A stretch of 64,000 nt of DNA, taken from positions 1 to 64,000 of the forward strand of contig LFRZ01000149.1 of the NCBI GenBank assembly GCA_001513025.1, in the 5' to 3' direction. Below, piece by piece: positions 1-11,097 of this stretch. This stretch comes from Gammaproteobacteria bacterium DTU037. GTDB taxonomy: Bacteria; Pseudomonadota; Gammaproteobacteria; Pseudomonadales; Pseudomonadaceae. Under the pieces are notes generated by a model that saw only the letters and a program-made list of their open reading frames with translations, had not been told where the DNA came from and did no database searches. The first letter of the stretch is position 1; the number at the start of each line of letters is the position of its first letter. Position numbers and translations under genes: made by a program.

Positions 1-248
1 ATCTTAGCGAGGAGGCGTATTCTACACTCTCCAAAGTAACTGTCAAGGTTTATTTTCTGGAAACTTTGTTTTCGTTTCCGTCTAACTCCTTGTTACCGCT
101 GAGGTTCTTACGTTCCTCGTTGGTAGGCCGCGCATTCTACAGCAGACTGCGAACCTGTCAACCGTATTTGTAAAAGAGCTGCAAAATACTTCATTCATAT
201 CTTTAAACCTCGCCCGCGCCTCATTACTACTCTTCTATATAAAGACAC

Positions 249-1853
249 TTATACCGCAGCGACTGCGCAGTGCTGCGGCCAAACCAGTACGATTCGGGCA
301 CCACCTAAGGTTCGACTACTCTCAATACGCACCCGTCCCGCATGCCAATACATAATCCGTTTAACGATAGCCAAGCCTAAGCCATGCCCACCGGAAGCTC
401 GCGTACGGCTATCATCCAGCCTAAAAAAGGGTGTAAACACCTTTTCACGCAGCGCTTTAGCAATACCTGTGCCATCATCCTCAACAGCGATATAGCACAA
501 TTCATTTTGCACTCGGCACACAATTGAAACGCGCCGACGCGCATGACGCTGTGCATTACTGATTAAATTCTGTAAAGCTTGATATAGATAACGGCCTTCT
601 CCATCCACCCAACACTCCTCGGTGCCTGTCTTTACATAACGCACATCTATCTCTGGACGCAACGGCGCCAGCTCTTGGATCACACGCTCAATCAAGGCAT
701 GCAGCTCCACCTGACTGAAGCGAATACTGGGCATGCCAGCTTCTAGTCTGGCATAGGTCAGCATCTCGTTCAGCAGACCATCCATATCCTCAATATCCTG
801 ATCCATGCTACCTAAGTATTTACTGCGCGCTTGTGGTTCATCGGCACTAGCGGCCATATCCAAACCAAAGCGCAAACGAGCCAGCGGTGTGCGCAACTCA
901 TGCGCCACAGCACGAACCATATCGCCTTGAACATTAATCAAGATTTTTAAACGCGCAGCCATTTCATTAAAGCGCACCGCCAAACGCCCGACCGAATCAC
1001 TGCCACCTTCAGCAACCTGTACATTCAAGTGCCCTTGAGCAATACGCGACGCTGCATGCTCTAGATCTTGCAAGCGCCGCTCTAAATGACGTACCAACAG
1101 ATACACCAAAATACCCACCATACTTAAGCCCAGCACCGCTATAAGTAGCAATACAGAGACAGGATAAGCATTGAGCTGACGCACGGGGCCCAACATCAAC
1201 ACCCAAGGTGTTTCATTGACACCGGCAAACACTCGAATTGCATCACCGCCCTGATCGAGCGCCATGACAGTATCGCCCTCTTCAATTCGTCGTAGTTGAT
1301 CAGCGTCTAGATCTGTTTTATCGACAGATAATAACTGCAAATCAAAACCAAACTGATGCTTCTCAGCCAATGCAGCTAACCGAGCGGCTTGCTCTGCGGC
1401 GGGATAACGAACCAACTCATCAACTAATAGATAAACAGTGGCGCGCGCCAGTTGCTCACTGACACGCCGCACCTCACCCATCAGCACCTTGCGCTCAGGG
1501 GCATCGATCAAACTGTACACTTTAACCGGTAGCACATCACCGTACTGAACCAACACCCGACCACGTAGAATATGCTTCAGATCACCTCTATCGAGCGCTA
1601 AAGATTCTATGGGCTTAATCGTGAGCGGCACACCCAATAAACGAGCCCATAATGCAATAGCCCGCTTACGTTCAATAGTGTCGAGTGTTTCGAGGTTAGC
1701 AGCCATCAATCGGAACGTACCACTGGCCAAACGCTCACGGTGTTGATCGGCACGAATCTCATGGGTTAAATGCAGCGCCAGCACACCAAATCCAGCGGTT
1801 AAAATAAGCGTAGCGAGTAAGCCGCCGTAGGTTCTGAAGAAAATCGAGTTCAC
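249..1853 (-). CDS. Sensor histidine kinase, RstB/CpxA-like (TM, HAMP, HisKA, HATPase_c)
   Basis: ORF 534 aa; HAMP region followed by H-box 'AVAHELRTPLARLRFGLDM' and G-box 'GGHGLGLAIVKRI'; GTG start overlaps the stop of the upstream response regulator. Confidence 0.9.
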   Translation of the reverse strand: MNSIFFRTYGGLLATLILTAGFGVLALHLTHEIRADQHRERLASGTFRLMAANLETLDTIERKRAIALWARLLGVPLTIKPIESLALDRGDLKHILRGRVLVQYGDVLPVKVYSLIDAPERKVLMGEVRRVSEQLARATVYLLVDELVRYPAAEQAARLAALAEKHQFGFDLQLLSVDKTDLDADQLRRIEEGDTVMALDQGGDAIRVFAGVNETPWVLMLGPVRQLNAYPVSVLLLIAVLGLSMVGILVYLLVRHLERRLQDLEHAASRIAQGHLNVQVAEGGSDSVGRLAVRFNEMAARLKILINVQGDMVRAVAHELRTPLARLRFGLDMAASADEPQARSKYLGSMDQDIEDMDGLLNEMLTYARLEAGMPSIRFSQVELHALIERVIQELAPLRPEIDVRYVKTGTEECWVDGEGRYLYQALQNLISNAQRHARRRVSIVCRVQNELCYIAVEDDGTGIAKALREKVFTPFFRLDDSRTRASGGHGLGLAIVKRIMYWHAGRVRIESSRTLGGARIVLVWPQHCAVAAV

Positions 1854-2557
1854 AGCAACTCTTGCGCCGCTTCGCGCACAAATAGATAACCTTTATTGCG
1901 GATGGTTTTTATCACCTGCGGTTGCTCGCCATCATCACCAATACGTGGTCGTATACGTGAAATGCGCACATCAATTGAGCGATCGACACCGTCGTACTCA
2001 ATGCCGCGTAGCGCGCTAAAAATCGCTTCTCTCGACAGCGGGGTTCCGGCATTGATCGCCAGCAGCCAGAGCAAATCAAACTCAGCGCCAGTCAAGTCAA
2101 TATACTTGTCCGCTAAAAATGCACTGCGCCTAGCATGGTCAATCGTCAGTTGACCAAATTTAAGTAAGTCAGGGACCACGCTACCCGTCTCAAGATTATC
2201 CGTGCGGCGCAATAATGCTTTAATCCGCGCCAACAAGACTGCAGGGCGAGCTGGCTTACACACATAATCATCTGCACCATTCTCAAAGCCTTGAAGTTGA
2301 TCAGCATCATCGGTGCGCGCGGTCAGCATCAAAATAGCGCCTTTATACTCAGGGCGCACACGGCGGCAAATGGAAAAACCGTCCAAGCCTGGCAGCATTA
2401 AGTCCAAAACAACCAGATCCGGTTGTTCGCTCAGGATCCTTTGTACGGCTAAATGGCCGTCACTTTCCAGCAGCACAACAAAGCCTTGCGCTTGCAAGTA
2501 CTCACAGGTGAGCTGCGCTAGGCGCACATCATCCTCAACAATTAAGATCCTACTCAT
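1850..2557 (-). CDS. OmpR-family response regulator, RstA-like
   Basis: Receiver domain 'RILIVEDDVRLAQ...LDLMLPGLDG' plus winged-helix C-terminus; start placed at MSRILIVEDD. Confidence 0.9.
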   Translation of the reverse strand: MSRILIVEDDVRLAQLTCEYLQAQGFVVLLESDGHLAVQRILSEQPDLVVLDLMLPGLDGFSICRRVRPEYKGAILMLTARTDDADQLQGFENGADDYVCKPARPAVLLARIKALLRRTDNLETGSVVPDLLKFGQLTIDHARRSAFLADKYIDLTGAEFDLLWLLAINAGTPLSREAIFSALRGIEYDGVDRSIDVRISRIRPRIGDDGEQPQVIKTIRNKGYLFVREAAQELL

Positions 2558-2618
2558 AACACTCCTAAAAGCAGTCACTGCCAGCCAGCGGATCAAGTAT
2601 GCTTAAGCTATCACAGTA

Positions 2619-3080
2619 ATGGTGTCGATAATGGTGCAAGACTCTACACACTTTAGCATTCAATGCTTAGCGGAAAATCAGCATACTCTATTACGTAAAT
2701 TTTATCGTAGCTACAAGAGCCCCATGCGTATAACCCAGCACGCCGATGCATGGGTGGTACGCGCACCCTCAATTATCGCCGCTGTATGCCTGTCACCGGT
2801 CGCTGACGGTTACTGGTTAACCAGTTTATTTACTGCGCCAGAGTTTCGTCAGCAAGGTGTTGCCAGTCTATTAATCAGACATGTTCAATTACTGCATTCA
2901 GACTCGCCGATTTGGTTGTTTTGTCATCCGGATCTTAGCGTCTTTTACCATGCGCTGGGATTTACACAGACACAAGTGCTGCCCGAATCTTTAAGCAGCC
3001 GCTTAGCTCGCTATCAACAGCACAAAGCCTTGATTGCGATGCTGTACAGACACGCCGAGACACTACACCGGCCAGAATAA
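2619..3080 (+). CDS. GNAT family N-acetyltransferase
   Basis: 153 aa ORF with acetyl-CoA binding motif 'LFTAPEFRQQGVASLLIRHV'. Confidence 0.75.
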   Translation: MVSIMVQDSTHFSIQCLAENQHTLLRKFYRSYKSPMRITQHADAWVVRAPSIIAAVCLSPVADGYWLTSLFTAPEFRQQGVASLLIRHVQLLHSDSPIWLFCHPDLSVFYHALGFTQTQVLPESLSSRLARYQQHKALIAMLYRHAETLHRPE

Positions 3081-3178
3081 TCTCTAACGCACTTATTGGC
3101 CGTCAACCTCTCAAGCCTCAGCACCTGCACCCGCTATCTTATAGCCGCAACTTTCCTTAATATGACCGCATCTTACCC

Positions 3179-6100
3179 ATGTTTCAGGTCATGTTAATGT
3201 CAATTTCCACAGGACTTCTCGCACTGGTCGCGCTGGCGTATATGGCCATTTTATTTGCTATTGCATTTTACGGCGACCGCCGCGGCACAACCATCAGTCC
3301 ACGCATGCGCTCCACCATTTACAGCTTATCTCTAGCGGTGTACTGCAGCAGCTGGACATTTTTTGGTTCTGTTGGTCAAGCTGCGGAGCAAATCTGGTCG
3401 TTTCTGCCTATTTATATCGGCCCTATATTGCTGCTCACTTTAGCGCCTTGGGTGCTGGAAAAAATGGTCATCATCAGTAAGCAAGAAAACGTCACCTCCA
3501 TTGCTGACTTTATTGCTGCGCGCTATGGCAAATCACAGCGCTTAGCCGTTGTGGTGACACTGATTACTGCGGTAGGTGTCTTACCCTATATCGCACTACA
3601 ACTGAAAGGTATTGTTCTTGGCGTTAACTTGCTAACCGGCAGCTCAGCTAACTCAACCGGCATGCATGCACAAGACACCGCTCTGATAGTTACTGTTGTC
3701 CTTGCCCTATTTACCATTTTATTTGGTACGCGCAACCTCGATGTCACCGAACATCACCGCGGCTTAATGTTTGCTATTGCTTTTGAATCTGTCGTGAAGT
3801 TACTGGCCTTTATTGCCGTTGGCCTCTTTGTTATTTTTGGGCTCTACAGTGGTTTTGGCGATTTATGGCAACAAGCCAAAGATGCACCAAAGCTCGACGC
3901 CTATTGGAATGAGGCCACTAACTGGCCGGCAATGATTGTGCAAACCTGCGTTGCGATGATGGCAATTTATACCCTGCCACGCCAATTTCACGTCACGGTA
4001 GTGGAAAACAATGACTACACCGACTTGCGTATAGCGCGCTGGGTATTCCCTGTCTATCTGCTGTTGGTTGCCTTATTTGTTATCCCTATTGCTCTGGCAG
4101 GTCAATTACGTCTGCCCACCTCGGTGGTCCCTGATTCGTTTGTGATTAGTCTACCGCTGGCTGAAGGTAATCCAGCGCTGGCCATTCTCGCTTTTATTGG
4201 TGGTGCCTCGGCAGCAACCGGTATGGTGATTGTTGCCGCCGTGACATTATCCATTATGATTTCCAACCATATTTTACTGCCATCAATGCTTGCGGCACGT
4301 ACCACGGACCGACCTTTTGAGGCATTTCGTTATTGGATGCTGACCGCTCGTCGCCTGAGCATTATCATTATTTTATTATTGGCCTATACCAGTTACCGCT
4401 TACTGGGTGCCAACACCAGCTTGGCGACTATTGGTCAAATTGCCTTTGCCGCACTCACCCAACTGGCACCCGCCATGCTGGGCGCGCTGATTTGGAAACA
4501 AGCCAACCGCCAAGGTGTATTTGCCGGACTGATTGCCGGCTCGCTACTGTGGGTCTACACCTTAGTTTTACCCTTGATTGCTAGCAGTATGCATTGGTCA
4601 TTGGCATCCTTCCCGGGCCTTACGTGGCTGTCGAGCCAACCCTTTGGCCTCGCCATAGACCCCTTAACCTTGGGTGTTTCATTGTCGTTAAGTGGAAACT
4701 TTTTACTCTTTGTGCTGGTGTCGTTGTTTTCCAAAACACGCGTCTCAGAACACTGGCAGGCCAGCCGCTTTATTGGTCAACACGTTGGTGGCCGGCAAAC
4801 CTTTACTGTGCAAATCAGCGATCTACTCACTTTAGCCGGTCGCTTTGTTGGGGAAGACCGTGCCAAGCAGAGTTTTATTCGCTTTGCCTATAAAAAAGGT
4901 TCGGGCTTTAATCCTGCAGAAACAGCCAGTAGTGAATGGATCGCCCACACTGAGCGTTTGCTTAATGGTGTACTCGGCGCCTCATCCACCCGCGTGGTAG
5001 TGAAAGCGGCGATTGAAGGGCGTGAAATGTACGTTGAGGATGTGGTACGCATTGTCGGCGAAGCCTCAGAAGTGCTGCAGTTCAACCGCACACTGCTCCA
5101 AGGCGCGATTGAAAATATTACGCAAGGCATTAGTGTGGTTGATCGCTCGTTGCGTTTAGTGGCATGGAATAGTCGCTATTTAAAACTATTTAACTACCCC
5201 GATGATTTAATCCAGGTGGGCCGCCCTATCGCCGATATTATTCGTCACAATGCTCAGCATGGGCTGTGTGGACCAGGTGACCCTGAAGCGCATGTCAATA
5301 AGCGACTGTACTGGATGCGCCAAGGTGCAGCGCACACCTCTGAACGTTTATTTCCCAACGGCCGAGTGATTGAGTTAATCGGCAATCCCATGCCTGGCGG
5401 CGGTTTTGTGATGAGTTTTACTGACATTACCGCTTTCCGTGAAGCGGAGCACGCTTTAAAAGAAGCCAATGAAAGCCTTGAGCAACGCGTCAGCGAACGT
5501 ACCCACGAGCTCTCCCAACTAAACATTGCCCTCAGTGAAGCTAAACATGTAGCGGAAAGTGCCAATCAATCTAAAACCCGTTTCTTAGCCGCCGTCAGCC
5601 ATGACTTAATGCAACCGCTGAATGCCGCACGTCTCTTCTCCGCAGCGCTCTCACACCAAGATGCCCTGCCGGACGATGCACAAGAACTGGTCAAAAACTT
5701 AGACAGCTCGCTGCGTTCAGCAGAAGACTTAATCAGTGATTTACTGGACATTTCACGCTTAGAAAGTGGACGTATCACCCCACACTGCCAGCCTTTTGCC
5801 CTAGGTTCTTGGCTTGAAGCGCTCGGCGCTGAATTTACCGCCTTAGCTGAACAGCAAGGTATTGATTTTCGCTTACACAGTACTTCGCTGAATATCATCA
5901 GCGATCCGAAGCTGTTACGCCGTATTGTGCAAAACTTCCTCACCAACGCCTTTCGCTATGCCAATGGCAGCGTGCTACTGGGTGTACGCCACCAAGGCGA
6001 ACAGGTACGTATTGATGTATGGGACCGAGGCCAAGGTATTCCACAAGATAAACTGCAATTTATTTTTGAAGAGTTTAAGCGCCTCGACAGTCACCAAACT

Positions 6101-6661
6101 CGTGAAGAAAAAGGTTTAGGTTTGGGTCTGGCCATTGCTGATGGTCTAAGTAAAGTACTCAATCATCAGATTGAAGTGCGCTCTTGGCTCGGAAAAGGCA
6201 GTGTCTTTAGTATTACCGTGCCACTGTACCGCGGGGTGCTAAATAAAATCATTGAACCCGCACATAAAGACCATTCAGCGACGCAGCCTTTAGCAGGCTT
6301 GCGCGTACTTTGCGTTGATAATGAAAGCAGTATTTTAGCCGGTATGCACAGCTTACTATCGCGTTGGGGTTGCGATGTACTGACGGCCAGCAACCGTGAG
6401 GAATGTCTAGCGTTGATCGAAAACGGTATCCATCCTGATTTAGCGTTAGTTGACTTCCATTTGGACGGGGGCGATACCGGTATTGCCCTAATGGCTTGGT
6501 TGCGCCAGCAGGTCAATGCGCCCATTCCTGGAATTGTGATCAGTGCTGATGGGCGTCCAGAGTTAGTCAGTCAAGTGCATGCGGCAGGCCTGAGCTTTTT
6601 AGCCAAGCCGGTGAAGCCTGCTGCGTTACGCGCACTGATTAACCGTCATATACCCAATTAA
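3179..6661 (+). CDS. Hybrid sensor histidine kinase with N-terminal sodium:solute symporter (SSF) domain, PAS, HisKA, HATPase and REC domain
   Basis: 1160 aa; about 13 TM N-terminal half, 'FLAAVSHDLMQPLNAARLF' H-box, 'GLGLGLAIADGLSKVL' G-box, C-terminal receiver 'VLCVDNESSILAGM...LALVDFHLDGGDTG'. Confidence 0.9.
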   Translation: MFQVMLMSISTGLLALVALAYMAILFAIAFYGDRRGTTISPRMRSTIYSLSLAVYCSSWTFFGSVGQAAEQIWSFLPIYIGPILLLTLAPWVLEKMVIISKQENVTSIADFIAARYGKSQRLAVVVTLITAVGVLPYIALQLKGIVLGVNLLTGSSANSTGMHAQDTALIVTVVLALFTILFGTRNLDVTEHHRGLMFAIAFESVVKLLAFIAVGLFVIFGLYSGFGDLWQQAKDAPKLDAYWNEATNWPAMIVQTCVAMMAIYTLPRQFHVTVVENNDYTDLRIARWVFPVYLLLVALFVIPIALAGQLRLPTSVVPDSFVISLPLAEGNPALAILAFIGGASAATGMVIVAAVTLSIMISNHILLPSMLAARTTDRPFEAFRYWMLTARRLSIIIILLLAYTSYRLLGANTSLATIGQIAFAALTQLAPAMLGALIWKQANRQGVFAGLIAGSLLWVYTLVLPLIASSMHWSLASFPGLTWLSSQPFGLAIDPLTLGVSLSLSGNFLLFVLVSLFSKTRVSEHWQASRFIGQHVGGRQTFTVQISDLLTLAGRFVGEDRAKQSFIRFAYKKGSGFNPAETASSEWIAHTERLLNGVLGASSTRVVVKAAIEGREMYVEDVVRIVGEASEVLQFNRTLLQGAIENITQGISVVDRSLRLVAWNSRYLKLFNYPDDLIQVGRPIADIIRHNAQHGLCGPGDPEAHVNKRLYWMRQGAAHTSERLFPNGRVIELIGNPMPGGGFVMSFTDITAFREAEHALKEANESLEQRVSERTHELSQLNIALSEAKHVAESANQSKTRFLAAVSHDLMQPLNAARLFSAALSHQDALPDDAQELVKNLDSSLRSAEDLISDLLDISRLESGRITPHCQPFALGSWLEALGAEFTALAEQQGIDFRLHSTSLNIISDPKLLRRIVQNFLTNAFRYANGSVLLGVRHQGEQVRIDVWDRGQGIPQDKLQFIFEEFKRLDSHQTREEKGLGLGLAIADGLSKVLNHQIEVRSWLGKGSVFSITVPLYRGVLNKIIEPAHKDHSATQPLAGLRVLCVDNESSILAGMHSLLSRWGCDVLTASNREECLALIENGIHPDLALVDFHLDGGDTGIALMAWLRQQVNAPIPGIVISADGRPELVSQVHAAGLSFLAKPVKPAALRALINRHIPN

Positions 6662-6701
6662 AGCCAAGTTTGGAGCAAGTCGAGTGCTCCAAACTTGGCT
6701 T
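6661..6701 (+). terminator. Perfect 17-bp inverted repeat directly after the hybrid kinase stop codon
   Basis: AAGCCAAGTTTGGAGCA - agtcgag - TGCTCCAAACTTGGCTT. Confidence 0.7.
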
Positions 6702-6734
6702 TACCAATACGCCGACAGAGGATAAACAGTAGGC

Positions 6735-6760
6735 AAAAAAAAGGGCAACCTAAGTTGCCC
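6735..6760 (-). terminator. Rho-independent terminator for the minus-strand small ORF at 6794-6916
   Basis: Minus strand GGGCAACTTAGGTTGCCC followed by T8. Confidence 0.85.
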
Positions 6761-6793
6761 AAATTGCCTTGCGTGCTCGTGCTGTTAAAAATA

Positions 6794-6916
6794 TCAGTTT
6801 GACTTACGATTCTGCTCTTCTTTTCTAACAAAATAATAAAGACCAAAGAAGAAAGCGACCATAAGGGCGACTGTCCCGATGCCTGCAAAAACCACTACAT
6901 CCATAAACATTGTCAT
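6794..6916 (-). CDS. Small single-TM protein, candidate CcoM-like cbb3 oxidase subunit (40 aa)
   Basis: MTMFMDVVVFAGIGTVALMVAFFFGLYYFVRKEEQNRKSN; AGGAG upstream (6 nt before the second ATG); followed by a strong terminator. CcoM assignment is from recalled similarity only. Confidence 0.6.
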   Translation of the reverse strand: MTMFMDVVVFAGIGTVALMVAFFFGLYYFVRKEEQNRKSN

Positions 6917-7041
6917 CTCCTTACGCTTCTAGGTTAACTGTTGATCAAGATACGTCACAAGCGCCTGCAACACATTGACAGAGGTCAATAGATCAGTGCT
7001 ATATGCTATCAAGCAGCCTGATACGTGATTACGACTTCAGA

Positions 7042-7212
7042 TTAGCGCTTTTTCTTAGTCTTTTTTTTAGATTTAAGCGCAACAGGAGCCAATGGCAGTG
7101 CTTTTATAAAGGCCACGCGCACCTCTTGTAAGCGTTTTTCATTTAAATCATGCACTCGCCGAGCACGCTCACCGGACAATTCAATAACATTTTCTAGCGA
7201 CTGATTACTCAT
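7042..7212 (-). CDS. 56-aa basic hypothetical protein (KSKKKTKKKR tail)
   Basis: MSNQSLENVIELSGERARRVHDLNEKRLQEVRVAFIKALPLAPVALKSKKKTKKKR; below the length cut of the supplied ORF track. Confidence 0.6.
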   Translation of the reverse strand: MSNQSLENVIELSGERARRVHDLNEKRLQEVRVAFIKALPLAPVALKSKKKTKKKR

Positions 7213-7466
7213 ACTGACTCCTACACCTTATATCCAAATAAACCTGCGCCAACGCGACTACTGCCTGCCTACGCTTTACTGCAACTGGCGGCGCAGAGGC
7301 CGCTGACATCTGAGCACGCCAGCGCTAAAAGCGCAATCTGCAGGCTAATGCGCACCCAATACGGAGCATCTTGGACAGCATTGCCCAGTGCCACAGTGAT
7401 TCAACCGTGCCCTCTACGCAAGTATCCGTTATCATAGCGCGCTTTTTACACCACGCGGAGACAAGC

Positions 7467-10328
7467 ATGACGCAGCAGTATCTACCGGGACAACGCTGGA
7501 TCAGTGACGGCGAGGCTGAACAAGGCCTTGGCACTGTTCTGACCAGTGATGGTCGTCTACTCACCATCCTATACCCAGCCACAGGGGAAACCCGTCAATA
7601 CTCGCAGCGCAATGCCCCGTTAACCCGCGTGCGCTTTATGCCCGGTGACGAAATCACTCACTTTGAAGGCTGGAGCATGACGGTCCGTGAAGTGACTGAA
7701 ATCGACGGTCTCCTGATCTATTTAGGTTTTAATAACCAAAATGATGAGTGCACCTTACCTGAGACGCAGTTATCGAACTTTATCCAGTTCCGTATGGCCA
7801 GTGACCGTTTAGTCGCTGGGCAAGTCGATCCTCTGCGTTGGTTTACCTTGCGCTATAATTCGCTACAGCATAACAGCGAAATGCAGCAGTCAGATCTCTG
7901 GGGCTTAGCCGGCGCACGCGCACAGCCGATTGCTCACCAGTTGCACATTGCTCAAGAAGTCGCCAACCGGATTGCCCCGCGTGTGCTCTTGGCGGATGAA
8001 GTGGGTTTAGGTAAAACCATCGAAGCAGGTCTAATTATTCACCGCCAGATACTGGGTGGTCGAGCCAGCCGCGTCTTATTAATAGTGCCGGAAACCTTGC
8101 AACATCAGTGGCTGGTAGAAATGCGCCGTCGCTTTAATTTGGATGTTGCCCTGTTTGACGCTGAACGCTTTCGAGCCAGTGATGCCGACAATCCTTTTGA
8201 AGACTGTCAAATCGCGTTAGTGTCGATGAACTGGCTAATCGAGGATGAGCGCGCGCAACAAGCCTTATGCAGTTGCGACTGGGATATTATGGTGGTTGAT
8301 GAAGCACACCACTTGGTCTGGCATCCAGAGCACTCAAGCCCTGCCTATCAACTGGTGGAAATCTTAGCCAGTATCATTCCAAGCGTTTTACTGCTGACTG
8401 CGACGCCTGAGCAACTGGGTCAAGACAGTCACTTTGCTCGTCTGCGCCTACTCGATCCACATCGTTTCCACGATTTAGCCGCCTTCCGTGAGGAAAGCCA
8501 ACATTACCAAGCCATTGCCGATGCCGTACGTGAATTGCTCGATCAACAGCAGTTAAGTGACAGCGCAGAAAAAACCATTCAAGCTTTTTTAGGCGATGAC
8601 AGCCACGCCCTCATCAGCGCCTTTAATGCCAAGGATGAGCAGGCAGCGCCGCGTTTGATTCGCGAACTGCTAGACCGCCATGGCACTGGACGCTTGTTAT
8701 TTCGTAATACTCGCGCGGCAATTTCTGGTTTCCCAGAGCGCAAGCTGCATGCAGCGCCCTTGTCTTACCCTGCGCAATACCTTAGTAACCCTGCAGATTT
8801 ACATGCCCAACTCTACCCAGAACTGTACGTTGACGGCCCGATTGATGATGCCGACGAATCTGAAAGCAAACAATATTGGTGGCGTTTTGATCCGCGTGTG
8901 GACTGGCTGCTCGACACACTAAAAGAGCTTAAGCAAGAAAAAGTGTTGGTGATTTGCGCTCATGCACAAACCGCTCTGGATCTTGGCGAGGCACTGCGTG
9001 TCCGCTCAGGCATTCCGGCGACTACCTTCCATGAAGGTATGAGCATTATCGAACGTGACCGTGCTGCCGCTTGGTTTGCCGATGATGAGTTTGGTGCACA
9101 AGTGCTGTTCTGCTCAGAGATTGGTAGTGAGGGGCGTAACTTCCAGTTCAGTCATCATCTGGTGTTATTTGACTTACCCCAGCACCCTGACTTACTTGAA
9201 CAACGTATTGGTCGCCTCGACCGTATTGGTCAACAGCACACCATTGAAATCCATGTGCCTTATTTAACCGGTACAGCGCAGCAACGTGTCTTTGAATGGT
9301 ATCAGCATGCGCTAAATGCCTTTTTAGCCACCTGCCCGACCGGCAATGCGTTACAGCTGCAATTTGCTAAGCCATTGGAAGCGCTGTTACTGGATGACGA
9401 GAGTGACACTGCGTGGCAAACACTGCTGGAAAATGCCAGTGCTGCGCGAGCAGAGTTAGAAAGCGAAATGGAGAAAGGCCGTGACCGCCTATTGGAAATC
9501 AACTCCAGCGGCGCCGGACGTGGACAAGCCTTAGTCGAGGCAATTGAGGAGCAAGATGACAGCTTTGCCCTGCCAATTTATATGGAGCAGCTGTTTAATG
9601 CCTTTGGTATTGAGAGCGAAGACCATTCTGATAACGCTTTGATTTTGCGCCCAGGCGAAAAAATGCTTGATGCCAGCTTCCCGCTAGGCAACGATGAAGC
9701 CGTCACCATCACTTATGATCGTGAATTGGCGCTCAGCCGCGAAGATATGCAATTTATCACGTGGGAACACCCGATGGTGCAAGGCGGTATGGATTTAGTA
9801 CTGTCGGGTTCAATGGGTAATACAGCAGTCGCCTTACTGAAAAACAAAGCGATTAAAGCCGGTACTATGCTGGTTGAACTGCTGTATGTCAGCGAAGCCA
9901 TTGCACCCAAGCATTTGCAACTGGGACGTTTCTTACCTCCGATTGCCCTGCGTTGTTTACTCGATGATAAGGGCAATGATCTGGCCAGCCGCGTGAGTTT
10001 TGCCACGCTCAATGAGCAGTTAGAAAGTGTACCGCGCTCCAGTGCAAGCAAATTTGCCCGCGCTCAACGTGATACCTTACTGCGCTTAGTCGACAGTGCC
10101 CAAACCACCATGCAACCTCGCCATAATGAGCGCGTTGCGCAAGCCAGTGCAGCCTTCGCGGCCAGTATGAATGAAGAGATTGCTCGCTTGACCGCTCTAC
10201 AAGCGATCAACCCCAGCGTGCGCAATGAGGAAATCGAGACTTTACGTGCTTATCAAGAGCAAGGCTTGGCCATGTTTGGCAAAGCGGCGCTGCGTCTTGA
10301 GGCGATACGGGTATTGGTCGCTGGCTAA
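7467..10328 (+). CDS. rapA: RNA polymerase-associated protein RapA (SWI2/SNF2 ATPase)
   Basis: [24 protein letters not shown] start; '[17 protein letters not shown]' Walker A, 'VVDEAHHL' DEAH box, '[11 protein letters not shown]' motif VI. Confidence 0.95.
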   Translation: MTQQYLPGQRWISDGEAEQGLGTVLTSDGRLLTILYPATGETRQYSQRNAPLTRVRFMPGDEITHFEGWSMTVREVTEIDGLLIYLGFNNQNDECTLPETQLSNFIQFRMASDRLVAGQVDPLRWFTLRYNSLQHNSEMQQSDLWGLAGARAQPIAHQLHIAQEVANRIAPRVLLADEVGLGKTIEAGLIIHRQILGGRASRVLLIVPETLQHQWLVEMRRRFNLDVALFDAERFRASDADNPFEDCQIALVSMNWLIEDERAQQALCSCDWDIMVVDEAHHLVWHPEHSSPAYQLVEILASIIPSVLLLTATPEQLGQDSHFARLRLLDPHRFHDLAAFREESQHYQAIADAVRELLDQQQLSDSAEKTIQAFLGDDSHALISAFNAKDEQAAPRLIRELLDRHGTGRLLFRNTRAAISGFPERKLHAAPLSYPAQYLSNPADLHAQLYPELYVDGPIDDADESESKQYWWRFDPRVDWLLDTLKELKQEKVLVICAHAQTALDLGEALRVRSGIPATTFHEGMSIIERDRAAAWFADDEFGAQVLFCSEIGSEGRNFQFSHHLVLFDLPQHPDLLEQRIGRLDRIGQQHTIEIHVPYLTGTAQQRVFEWYQHALNAFLATCPTGNALQLQFAKPLEALLLDDESDTAWQTLLENASAARAELESEMEKGRDRLLEINSSGAGRGQALVEAIEEQDDSFALPIYMEQLFNAFGIESEDHSDNALILRPGEKMLDASFPLGNDEAVTITYDRELALSREDMQFITWEHPMVQGGMDLVLSGSMGNTAVALLKNKAIKAGTMLVELLYVSEAIAPKHLQLGRFLPPIALRCLLDDKGNDLASRVSFATLNEQLESVPRSSASKFARAQRDTLLRLVDSAQTTMQPRHNERVAQASAAFAASMNEEIARLTALQAINPSVRNEEIETLRAYQEQGLAMFGKAALRLEAIRVLVAG

Positions 10329-10331
10329 TCG

Positions 10332-10373
10332 TTAAGCGTACTGCGCCGCAGTTGTGCCGCGCAGTACGCTTAA
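10332..10373 (+). terminator. 15-bp perfect hairpin after rapA
   Basis: TTAAGCGTACTGCGC - 12-nt loop - GCGCAGTACGCTTAA. Confidence 0.65.
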
Positions 10374-10392
10374 ATACCATGGAGGCAATCGC

Positions 10393-11085
10393 ATGACCTA
10401 TACGCTCAACCCCATCGGTTATCTGCGCTCATGTTTTAAAGAAAAGTTTGCCATCCCCCGCCAGCCCTTATTAGCGCCCGCCGCGCAAGGCTGCATTGAA
10501 CTATTAGCGCCTTACGATCAGGCTGACGCCATCGCGGGGCTAGAAGAGATCAGCCATATTTGGGTGATTTTTCTATTTCATAAAAACCTAGAAAACACGC
10601 CACGCTTAAAAGTTCGTCCACCGCGCTTGGGCGGCAATAAAAGTATTGGTGTATTCGCCAGTCGCGCCACCCACCGCCCCAACGGTATCGGGCAATCAGC
10701 GGTACGTCTAGAACGTGCCGAACCAGGTCGCTTATGGGTCTCGGGCATTGATTTATTGGACGGCACACCAGTGCTCGATATTAAACCCTACGTACCTTAT
10801 GCCGACAGCTTACCCATGGCGCAGAATGCAATAGCAACTAGCGCACCAGCACTGATCGAGGTGAGCTGGGACAGCGCTGCATTACAGCAGGCTGAGCAAC
10901 ATGCACAACGCCTCGCCCAACCATTAATAGCACTGATAGAGCAATGCTTAGCGCAAGATCCACGTCCAGCGTATCAGCAACCGTCGCCTGAGCGAGTCTA
11001 TGGTGTGCAGTTTTACGATGTGCAGGTGCGTTGGCATTATCTGACACTTAAGCATATTGAAGTGCTTGAGATCTGTTCTGCTTAA
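10393..11085 (+). CDS. trmO: tRNA (N6-threonylcarbamoyladenosine(37)-N6)-methyltransferase TrmO (TsaA family)
   Basis: 'NPIGYLRSCFKEKFAIPRQ', 'ATHRPNGIGQSAVRL', 'LDGTPVLDIKPYVPY' motifs. Confidence 0.9.
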   Translation: MTYTLNPIGYLRSCFKEKFAIPRQPLLAPAAQGCIELLAPYDQADAIAGLEEISHIWVIFLFHKNLENTPRLKVRPPRLGGNKSIGVFASRATHRPNGIGQSAVRLERAEPGRLWVSGIDLLDGTPVLDIKPYVPYADSLPMAQNAIATSAPALIEVSWDSAALQQAEQHAQRLAQPLIALIEQCLAQDPRPAYQQPSPERVYGVQFYDVQVRWHYLTLKHIEVLEICSA

Positions 11086-11097
11086 GCATGCTAGGGG

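Noticed and set aside
1-248. Left-edge intergenic with two similar 'gcg(t/c)attctaca' strings
   Set aside because: Too short and degenerate to call a repeat family or sRNA from this window
6658-6888. 76-aa minus-strand ORF
   Set aside because: Runs through two terminator hairpins and out of frame with the better supported 40-aa TM ORF
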